From NCBI GenBank assembly GCA_002205965.3, contig NADL03000758.1, forward strand, positions 1,860,001-1,924,000: a stretch of DNA of 64,000 bases, in the 5' to 3' direction. Source of the stretch: Kappaphycus alvarezii (Eukaryota > Rhodophyta > Florideophyceae > Gigartinales > Solieriaceae). The position numbers were made by a program, and so were the translations under genes. Below the pieces are notes generated by a model. That model was given only the letters and a program-made list of their open reading frames with translations. It was not told the DNA's origin and ran no database searches. Shown one piece after another: positions 56,522 to 64,000 of the stretch; positions within the stretch are counted from its first letter, which is position 1; each line of letters starts with the position of its first letter.

Positions 56522-57835
56522 ATGGCACAGTCCTTGCTGTGGGAGAGACTTCACGTCTTTCTCTCTTCGCTTGACCTTCCGAGCCCGGCTTCTCCTTCGA
56601 GGTCTGCCGTGTGTACCACAGTTTCCACCCCCGAGTCGAAAGCGTCGAATCTTCAATCTCGCGTTCACGCCCTTGAGCATGCGCTTTTGGTCGCCAATGC
56701 TTCATTGTCCGATGAGCGTGCTCGCAGGGCAAAGTGGGAACGACGTGCTGTTGTAGCAAAGGCAGAGGAGGGTATGCATCAGGAGGAGATGGCAAGTATG
56801 ACTGCCGAGATTGCCGCGTTGCAAAAGGAAGTGCAGACCGTGGCACAGGGTATGGAGGAGGAGCAGAGGAGGAGGAGGGTTGCAGAGGAACAGAGGCTGG
56901 TGGCCGTGAAGCGATTGGCGGAAGGTGTGGAGGAGGAGGTCGTTCATGCGCTGAGGGAGGAGAATGAGGCGTTGAAGGAAAAGGTCCACAGTATGGGCAC
57001 GGAAATCGAGGAGATTAGAGAGAGCGTGCGTGGCGAGAGGGAAAGATTCGTCAGGGAGTTGGCCGATAGGACAAACAAGTTTGTTGAGGTGGAGAGAGAG
57101 TTGAGGGATGCGAGGGAAACTTACATCAAGGCGGTTAAGGGGATGGAAAAAAGTGGGAAAAGACAGTCGATGCCGGCCAACGTGGCGCAGGTCCCTGTCG
57201 AGGAAGTCGTGGGCATGAGGCTGGAGTACTTTAAAAAGGAATGTGAGAGGCTCGGGAAGGAAAATGAGAGGTTGAGAAAGGCCAATGAGTTGGTTGAAGA
57301 GAACAAGAATGTGGACACAGTGGGCATGGAGGAAATGAAGCAGAGGTTGAGGATTGCAGAGGAGGAGCGAGAGGAGCTGAGGAAAATGGTGGGGCGAATG
57401 AGCGGGGCTGAGAGGGACAGGTCTGAGAGGATGAGTTCGAGCTCCATGTCCAGCGAATCGGACTCGGTCGCAAAGAAGGTGCAGGAATTGGAGCAGTCGT
57501 TGGAAGAAGAGAGCAAGGAGTCTGAGAGCTTGAGGAGAAGGGTCAAGGGGTTGGTAGAGACGGCGACAAGAAAGGAAAACGAAGCCTCCACCTTGAGAGG
57601 CGAAATGGTGGCCATCCACTCAAAGATGAGAAGAATGGCGACAATGTCAATGCCAAAGGGCGCAGAGGACATGCTTGGGGACGCCGAGGATCTCAAGCAG
57701 TTGAAGGAAATGAGAAATCAGGTCAAGGGAGATGCAGTCGAGGAGGACGGGAAGAAGAACAAGACGACATCAAGGAGAAGGATTCGGATGTCGGAGAACA
57801 AAAAGATGATGGTGAGACCGTGGTTGCACAAGTGA
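56522..57835 (+). CDS. Long coiled-coil protein of unknown function
   Basis: Intact 437-residue frame. After a short N-terminus (MAQSLLWERLHVFLSSLD) and a Ser/Pro stretch, residues about 40-230 and 245-390 are almost continuous heptad-type helix rich in Glu, Arg, Lys and Leu (for example SDERARRAKWERRAVVAKAE and LEYFKKECERLGKENERLRK). Breaks are at about 210-230 (GKRQSMPANVAQVPVEE) and at a Ser-rich block (about 300-312, SSSSMSSESDS). The C-terminus is basic (KKNKTTSRRRIRMSENKKMM), possibly for nucleic-acid binding or nuclear import. No signal peptide, membrane segment or catalytic domain. It resembles generic structural or tethering proteins; no family can be named. Start is the first Met after the C-rich leader; no intron is evident. 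Confidence 0.8.
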   Translation: MAQSLLWERLHVFLSSLDLPSPASPSRSAVCTTVSTPESKASNLQSRVHALEHALLVANASLSDERARRAKWERRAVVAKAEEGMHQEEMASMTAEIAALQKEVQTVAQGMEEEQRRRRVAEEQRLVAVKRLAEGVEEEVVHALREENEALKEKVHSMGTEIEEIRESVRGERERFVRELADRTNKFVEVERELRDARETYIKAVKGMEKSGKRQSMPANVAQVPVEEVVGMRLEYFKKECERLGKENERLRKANELVEENKNVDTVGMEEMKQRLRIAEEEREELRKMVGRMSGAERDRSERMSSSSMSSESDSVAKKVQELEQSLEEESKESESLRRRVKGLVETATRKENEASTLRGEMVAIHSKMRRMATMSMPKGAEDMLGDAEDLKQLKEMRNQVKGDAVEEDGKKNKTTSRRRIRMSENKKMMVRPWLHK

Positions 57836-58243
57836 CACCGCGAAATGAACAGTGAGAGGCGCATCAGGTACACCCCCCCGTAACGCCAGTTGTTGCAATC
57901 GGCAATGCGGAGACGAGCATGGCGGATATCGCTGTGCTTTGTTAACTCCCCCACCTACCCGGCCGCCTCATTTAGCAATGTTTGACCCGCAGCAGGGCTG
58001 CGGAGACGGCGAAGCAAAGAATTCTTTTCGTCGTTTACTTGCGGTTAGTTTTATTCTGCCCTCTTGCGTAGCAGTTTTAGTCTCCCACTGCAAAAGGTGC
58101 AGTGCCTCCGTCGCGCACTAGTTAATGTCTCTGCCTTTTCTTTTTCCTTACACTAGTCATCTGTTTAGTAACTAATAAACCAGTAAGTCATGTCAGTACC
58201 ACAACCCTGACCATCGCACCGCACCGCACCCAAAACACAACCT
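57836..58243. other. Convergent intergenic spacer
   Basis: 400 bp between two genes that end toward each other. No gene. ACTAATAAACC near 58171 could be a polyadenylation region for the plus-strand gene. Confidence 0.45.
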
Positions 58244-58729
58244 CTACAACTTCACCATATCACCCTGCACCTTTCTCAACGCTCCTGCAACCACCTTCAA
58301 ATCACCATCAACAACCTCCATCATATCTCTAACCCGCTTCATCTCACCAGCCTCCTTACCCTTAGCCCGATCTTTATACCCATCCACAACCTTTTTCACA
58401 GCCTCCACCTCAAAAACCTCCCGCAAAATCTTCTCTGCATCAACCGCTCCAGCCCCATCACAAGCGCGATGTATCGCATTTTCAAACGCGATAACGGCAT
58501 CACGACGAGACTGATCCGCCGCTCGATGACGTGTTGAAGAGGCTGCAACGGCTGCTTGACGCGATTTCATCGCGTTTAATGTCTCCCACACAGAAGACAT
58601 TTGCGAAGACGGCTTGGAGTTTGACATTGTTGGAGTGGGTGAGGTTGCGTAGACGTGGTTGACAGTTGGGAACAAGGGGGAGAGAGCTGCGGCGTGGGGA
58701 GGACGAGTTGATGATGATGATTGTGTCAA
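58244..58729 (-). CDS. Small helical protein of unknown function
   Basis: 161 residues from ATG 58729; a second Met at about 58627 (MSNSKPSSQMSSVWETLNAM) is an equally possible start giving about 127 residues. After a Ser/Thr/Pro-rich lead the sequence is a predicted helix bundle: VWETLNAMKSRQAAVAASST, RRDAVIAFENAIHRACDGAG, KILREVFEVEAVKKVVDGYK, MKRVRDMMEVVDGDLKVVAG, ending MVKL. No domain is recognised. The longer N-terminus (HAAALSPLFPTVNHVYATS) could be an organelle-targeting extension. The C-rich sense-strand front and G-rich body match the other island genes, which supports a real gene. Confidence 0.6.
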   Translation of the reverse strand: MTQSSSSTRPPHAAALSPLFPTVNHVYATSPTPTMSNSKPSSQMSSVWETLNAMKSRQAAVAASSTRHRAADQSRRDAVIAFENAIHRACDGAGAVDAEKILREVFEVEAVKKVVDGYKDRAKGKEAGEMKRVRDMMEVVDGDLKVVAGALRKVQGDMVKL

Positions 58730-59424
58730 CGGTTGGAGCTGTGTGAAGAGGGTTTGAATGGCCCTGTCGTAGTGTTGGAAGGCTGATCGGTTTGAACAGG
58801 GAATCGTGGATGCCGTCCCATCGGAGGGGTCGAAGAGGTAGGGTAGCGACTTTAGAAAGTGCCGTAAAATATTGTAAAGTACAGTAAGGATTGTACAGTA
58901 CGTATAGTATGGCGCGGTACAGTACGAATTGAGTGTCGATTAGCAATTTCCGAGAGGCCTCAGTCACCGATCTTCCAAGACTTCAGTAACCGATCTTCCA
59001 GGACTTACAGTTCGGTTAGTCACCGATTTCCGCAGAAAACCCCCTGGAAAATCGATCTTTTGTCTACGGCTGTACTGTAGATTGCTACGGTACAGTAAAC
59101 ACGAATACTCAGGGATGGAGGCACTGATTTGGAGCTTAAACGCAGCCCCCGCTGGTAACGAAAATTCTGAACGTACTGTACCAGGGGTTAATACCCGGAT
59201 TACCTGCTTGGAACAGGCTCGTCCCGTTCATATCTCAATACTGTACTCGGTGGGTAGAACCCCGATGCCTTCTCCACGATCAAGGCAGTGGCACGATCAT
59301 TAGCCAGCCGAGCCCTGGACTAACTCCCAGGTGAGGGCCATTCTCCTTCAACGATACGCCTCTGTGCTGTTCACATAAAACGCTGTCTGCTTTCACGCTA
59401 GGCTACCAGCTGAGAGAGAAATGG
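58730..59424. other. Intergenic with pentamer motifs
   Basis: GTACAGTA-type motifs occur at 58877-58925 and 59070-59096. A short repeated unit, CACCGATCTTCCAAGACTTC/AACCGATCTTCCAGGACTT, occurs at 58966-59010 with a third partial copy (CACCGATTTCC). No gene. Confidence 0.5.
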
Positions 59425-59464
59425 CGCTTTAGTGCGGACTTGTAGACAAGTCCGCACTAAAGCG
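59425..59464. repeat. Perfect 40-bp palindrome (19-bp arms)
   Basis: CGCTTTAGTGCGGACTTGT (59425-59443) is followed by AG and then its exact reverse complement (59446-59464). It could be the joined tips of two transposon ends, a transcription-end hairpin or a protein-binding site. No related sequence is seen elsewhere in the window. Confidence 0.95.
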
Positions 59465-59781
59465 ACTAACCAGGACCAGAGAATAGCGAATTGAGCTACT
59501 TTTTAGTCGATGGAAGTGCGCTGTATTTTGTACTGCGGTTCTTGACACATGGTTTGAACGCAAGCTCAAGAGACTTCCAACCTTCGCTCCACTTCCAACA
59601 AACCAATCTCAATAGAGAGAATTATGGTTTTCGAAAATCGCACCTTCAGATAAACTCCCCGCAAAACTTGTAGATCGCGAAACTGCATACGTAAACAGGC
59701 GTTTGTAGATCACGAATCTCGAATACTGCAATACACTGTAGCATATTTCGTTCACCTTGGTGCGAGTTCTGACGTGGAAGA

Positions 59782-60144
59782 ATGAAGACCCAACCATCCA
59801 ACTCAGCTCTAAGCAACTCTATGCAGTTTTCCCCTTCTGCCCGCATCGCCACCTCCCCCTTGACAATTCCAGCACTCGCTCCTGCTTGCGCCCTCTCGAC
59901 GACACCCTCCTCCTCTAGAACAACCCTTTCACGCGGTTTCTGCCATCGCGCCACTGCGCATCACCACCGACTCCATCAAGTGCACAAAACCCACAATCCC
60001 CTGTATTCGTACCGCGGATTTCGCTATCGGGTGGTGAAGACTCGGTCGAAAACAATGGACGACGCGCGACGGACAGGAGCTATTGTTGGGACTATCGCAG
60101 CCATTGTGTCGTTAACCGTAGATAAGGAGAAACTACTGGCATGA
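59782..60144 (+). CDS. Candidate short protein with targeting-like N-terminus
   Basis: 120 residues. The first 50 are rich in Ser, Thr, Ala and Pro with few acidic residues (MQFSPSARIATSPLTIPALA, SSSRTTLSRGFCHR), like a transit peptide. Then come a His-rich stretch and a short hydrophobic segment (TGAIVGTIAAIVSLTV). The sense strand is C-rich at the front, as at other gene starts here. No family is recognised, and the end may be in a following exon. It could equally be chance. Confidence 0.25.
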   Translation: MKTQPSNSALSNSMQFSPSARIATSPLTIPALAPACALSTTPSSSRTTLSRGFCHRATAHHHRLHQVHKTHNPLYSYRGFRYRVVKTRSKTMDDARRTGAIVGTIAAIVSLTVDKEKLLA

Positions 60145-62860
60145 AAACGTTCTTCAAATCGCAACGCAGAGTCGACATATCAAATGTTCTAGCTTCAGCT
60201 TCAAGTTTCTCTCCGAGCAAGACCGCGTGGCAGACCTTCTCTTGAATGCGATTGATTTCGGGCGCATTGCAGAATCAGTCGTCTAGAACGAAGTTACTAA
60301 TAGGAGTAAATCGTCGGGCGAAGAGATACTCAGAACCAATTACCCAGGAAGGAGGTGTTGCAAGCAGCAAAGGTACCACCGTGGTATATTTGAGGGAACA
60401 GAACGAGGTGGTTAAGGCGACAGATGAGAGGGCTACAAGAGAGTATTAAAAAGGCAGGATCTACCAGTGATGCTCTGTGACCAACGTTAGAAAAATTGCT
60501 CTTGGGTTTGAAGTTGATTCCCAGCTTCCTAACTACTCAGGATCTGATTTGAAGTTGTCTGCCAACTTGCTGGACCTCGCTCTGAGGAAGCAGTTTACTC
60601 AGCTTATACAGACTTCTCGGACAACAATAAAATCTCAAAAAACATACTAAGAAGCATAAAATGCGTTAAATCGAATCGTGTGAACGAAAGAGACTAGTAG
60701 AAGATATTTCCTCAAGGTGAATATCTAGGTACAATACCTATACCCGCCACCCATCGGCCTGAGATGGGAATTGATATGGCCATTGTGGACCTTTCAGAGT
60801 CACTCTTAGTATCACCCAAAAAATGGATGTGTACTGAGATGTATAAATGACATATTGTCTTAAAATATAAAAATCACCCCATGAATTTGCCACGCTCATC
60901 CAAATTAGAAATGTCTCTCAAATTCAGATACTGTAAACATATCTTGCAAATACCGATACTTTATCCGAAGTTGGTCCTCTTCTAGAGTTTTATGGGTACA
61001 AATTTAGTGCAAATCAGTTCCTAGACGAACGCGGTTGAGATGCAATAAACTTACTAAAACCTGAATTTTTACACAATTTAGGAACAACCAAGCGACAGGA
61101 GCTGAATTAAAAATCTCGGACATCAAACGTCTGTACTAAGCTTGGTGTTTAGAAAATGTGTGAATTTTTCACGCCAAAGTTAGACGATATTCTAAACTGA
61201 CGAGGGATTTTTTCGCGATCCAGAACAAAAGTCTACATGAGCGCGACAGCCGAGGTTGGGTGGCTGATTTAGAATTGAGTAGGATTCATAGACTGCACAA
61301 ATTTCATAATGATGAGACCTGTTGGGCATGATAGCAATCAACCTGCATGCTACCCGGGACAAATTTCTTCCAAGAGGAATAGATCTAGAACGAAAAGGGA
61401 AAGGAACCTGGCCTTTTCACGGCCGCAGAGTATATGGGCTTGCCCCTAACCGATGTGGATACTGACGGGACGATGACCACTCCCAAGAAGTCGAGTCGAA
61501 AGTCAGCGCGAATGTAACGACGAGAAGTTAGCTCTGCTGAGGAAGCTCCGGAGTAGAGCCCTCACGAAAGAATTCATATGTCACTCATGTGATTCTTTTT
61601 TCGCAGCAATTAATCAGTTCAGTTATGGGAACTACATTCCAGCTAAAACAAGTAAGAAATCACCTAGACCACTTGGAGAAAAAGGTGCAGGACAGTACAA
61701 TCCAAGGTTGGACGGGTCCAGCTCCTTTTTGAAACTAGAGCCTGGCTCCAAGACGAAAGTTCGGGTGAGGCGTCCTCAGCTTTCGATCGGTGGGTCAGGT
61801 TCTGATTCAGAAGCAAGAATTGTGCCTCGCTTAGAACGAAAAGGGAAACAAAACGGCCGAATATTGCAGTTATCGCGAGTTGAGAGGCAGAAATTTCGAG
61901 ATTTCTTTTACGATTACTTGCCGAAGTTTAGATATTAATGTCGAAGAGGAAGATTGGATAGGCGCAGCAACGATCGATCGTCGGATAGTGTCTTCAATAT
62001 ACTTTCAAAGTTTTTCAATGGTCTTCTGACGATGAAAGTGAGAAAGAATTCACTTAAGGCACGAGAAGGCATGAATTAGGCTCGAATGCTTGATGTTCGT
62101 ATTGAAACGGGCAGATGGAAGCCGAAGTGTATGAGGCCTGAGTTCGAGATTGATTTCCGATGACTTCTGGCTTTTGAAATGGCTATAGATCAAGGGTCAT
62201 GGGAATTAGCTCAGCAATTTAAGGAGTCGTATGTTTGGAACGACACGGCAACGCATGATGTGTTGGGAAGAGCCTTTTGTTTAGCAAAGTTTGCATATTC
62301 TTACAAGGAAGCCTCTAACCGCCTTCCTGATGAGCGGGAATGCGCGGAGGTGGACCTAACTAGGAACTTTTAACTCGAAATACGTTATTAAATGAGAACC
62401 GCCCATTCCTTTGCCCATTGCCACTGCCTATTTAATTCATTAGTAGCCAAATATTTTCAAAGAATAGTCGGCTGTGACAACGACAAGTAAAGCGAAGACA
62501 GATTCTAAGAGAGATAGGTCGACTGGTCTGTGCTCTAGAACTTTTTCATGAGCAAGACATATATTTCCGTGCAGCATTGAAAGACGACACCCTCATTATG
62601 CCACGACGGGGAAAGGAGACAGTGGTCCAGGAAAACATTGTATTATACCTACAAAGCAGATGCCAGGAGTCCTGGCGCCGGGAGCGATGCTTCCGTTCGC
62701 CACTCCCATAAGCGTCTGATTATGGAGGGTTAGAAGTCGCAGGAACTTCATTGGTATTAAAAGGATTTCCCCACCCCCGGCAGATGCCAAAGTGTACATA
62801 TACTTAAAATGTTCCCCCGAAGAAAATAGTTGCACAATACACAAATCTGGAAGATGGAAG
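60145..62860. other. Decayed, AT-richer sequence; probable front of the retroelement at 62870
   Basis: No gene can be named. Plus-strand pieces with coding character are 60246-60449, 61600-61938 (KLEPGSKTKVRVRRPQLSIG, QKFRDFFYDYLPKFRY) and 62179-62373 (MAIDQGSWELAQQFKESYVW). They lie in the same direction as, and upstream of, the reverse transcriptase and may be its gag-like front. Confidence 0.35.
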
Positions 62861-62869
62861 TATCTTACG

Positions 62870-63720
62870 AACACTTTCCGAAGCAGAACTGACGCGAACT
62901 AAACGTTACTTACTTGTTAAGCCGGAAGGTTACCCAGGCGTTGTAGCGGGCTTATCAGAACGGAACATTATCGAATTAGCGGGCAGGAAGCCAAACGAAA
63001 TTAACGGGATCTTTACTATCCCAAAGGTCGGTGAAAGTCAACGACTCATCTTAGATGCAAGAATGGGGAACCTTTATTTTGCTCCTCCCCTGCACAGGGC
63101 ATAAACCATCCCAGATTGTTCACACAGATGGAGGTAGCATCTGAGAAAGCGTTTTATACTGTAAAATTGGACATTGGTGGCCACTGTCACCGCCTGTCAC
63201 TCCCAAAACACTTGAGACCGTTCTTTTGTCTGCCCTCTGTGGTACGGATGGGCAGCGAATGTGACCGCGGTACAAATCTTTGCCTATGGGCTTGTCACAT
63301 TCACTAGTTCGACACTCGATTCACGGGGGGTTGTTGCGTTGTGCAGGGCTTGATCCAGCCCTGGAAATTGCGGAGGGGAATTCACGGAGTATCCGGCTCG
63401 CGCGATATGGACGATGCATAGACGACTTCTTAGTCGTTTGAGCAGATAAGAAAACCGTGCAGGAGGTCTAGGACAAAGTTTGGACAAATTTTGAAACAGT
63501 GCAACTAGATCCAAAACCTTCCAAGTGTGAGGCACCTGGTCGTCGAAAAAAATCGAACCTCGGAATTCAATGAATCTCTCAAGGTAGATTGGAGCTGGAT
63601 CAGGATAAAATGAATAAGTTATGGGAACGAACGCAAAAGCTAATTTCTTCAACGTCATGGAACGTTTTAGCGTTGCGGCAAGTCGTTGGTAGTTGAAAGT
63701 GGTTCTTATTGATCAATAGA
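62870..63720 (+). pseudogene. Reverse-transcriptase remnant of a second retroelement family
   Basis: Plus-strand text: RTKRYLLVKPEGYPGVVAGL, GIFTIPKVGESQRLILDARM (the IPK...QR.I.DAR opening), FYTVKLDIGGHCHRLSLPKH followed by LRPFFCLPSV (motif A in LDI), and RYGRCIDDFLVV (motif C, xxDD). The opening and the LRPFF.LP block are unlike the N-family RT at the other end of the window. I associate this style with retroelements common in dinoflagellates and some algae, without a firm class name. Stops interrupt it at several places. Downstream to 64000 the plus strand is further decayed pol-like text. Confidence 0.6.
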
Positions 63721-64000
63721 GTCGCTTTCACTGTCCACTACGACTGCTACACGCTCAGCATGTTTACTTCTGAGACTTCTGTCCCAACAAAGGAAGCCTA
63801 TCGGTAACTGAAACTTCTCATGTCGTTGTCGCCGTTGCTGCACTATGACCTCTGTATCCCGAAAGGGGACTACATGATTGTTTCTGATGATTATAGAAGA
63901 CGGGGGCTACATTTTATGACCCAATTGTTGAATGGCATCCAAACCATCAGTGACCTCCGTCTCGTTTCTCGAATAGTATTCAGCCTTGTACCGCTTCAAT

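Noticed and set aside
56702-57619. A 305-codon Leu/His-rich minus-strand frame
   Set aside because: It is the antisense shadow of the coiled-coil gene, which has the convincing heptad pattern.

Overview
The window is eukaryotic nuclear DNA. Genes have GT-AG introns, there is no operon layout, and more than half of the sequence is transposable-element debris. A gene for a DUF2854 protein (50577-51317, minus), a family known from cyanobacteria and plastid-bearing eukaryotes, points to an alga or plant. Intron-poor genes in small islands separated by large transposon blocks would fit a multicellular red alga, but that placement is inference.

Layout. 1-3000: remnants of a non-LTR retrotransposon with a restriction-like endonuclease (minus strand). 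3001-11200: gene island with a VAT1-like quinone oxidoreductase (7043-8290, plus, one clear intron) and long non-coding stretches carrying CAGTA/TACTG pentamer motifs. 11210-13904: more copies of the same retrotransposon. 13905-45280: nested transposon block. Two inverted copies of one DDE transposon, 'element A' (13905-18184 and 36127-43402), face each other across 18 kb. They are joined by a 1.73-kb, nearly identical inverted repeat (17115-18842 and 35469-37196). A PIF/Harbinger element with an exact 3-bp target duplication sits inside the first copy, and a piggyBac-like/YqaJ-like coding region sits inside the second. Between the copies lie mariner, Ty1/copia (with LTRs), pogo and unassigned remnants; another pogo element follows. 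45286-47520: two more retrotransposon fragments. 48026-58729: second gene island with a WW-copine gene, the DUF2854 gene, pyruvate kinase (52727-54235), a 33 x 19-bp minisatellite, a long coiled-coil protein and a small helical protein. 59400-64000: a perfect palindrome, one short candidate gene and a further reverse-transcriptase remnant.

The host genes are housekeeping or single-function (glycolysis, redox, Ca2+/membrane binding, plastid protein) and show no evident shared pathway. DUF2854 and pyruvate kinase are divergent across 1.4 kb of motif-rich DNA. Two patterns link the island genes. Most have a C-rich sense strand around the start that changes to G/T-rich in the body. Three of the larger ones carry frame breaks that one extra base in a homopolymer would resolve, which suggests sequence error rather than decay.

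Candidates for something undescribed are the mirrored element-A structure with its small spliced SPKK-start gene, the piggyBac-like/YqaJ-like fusion, the WW-copine fusion, and the composition switch at gene starts. Everything here comes from reading the sequence; family names rest on recognised motifs, not on database searches.
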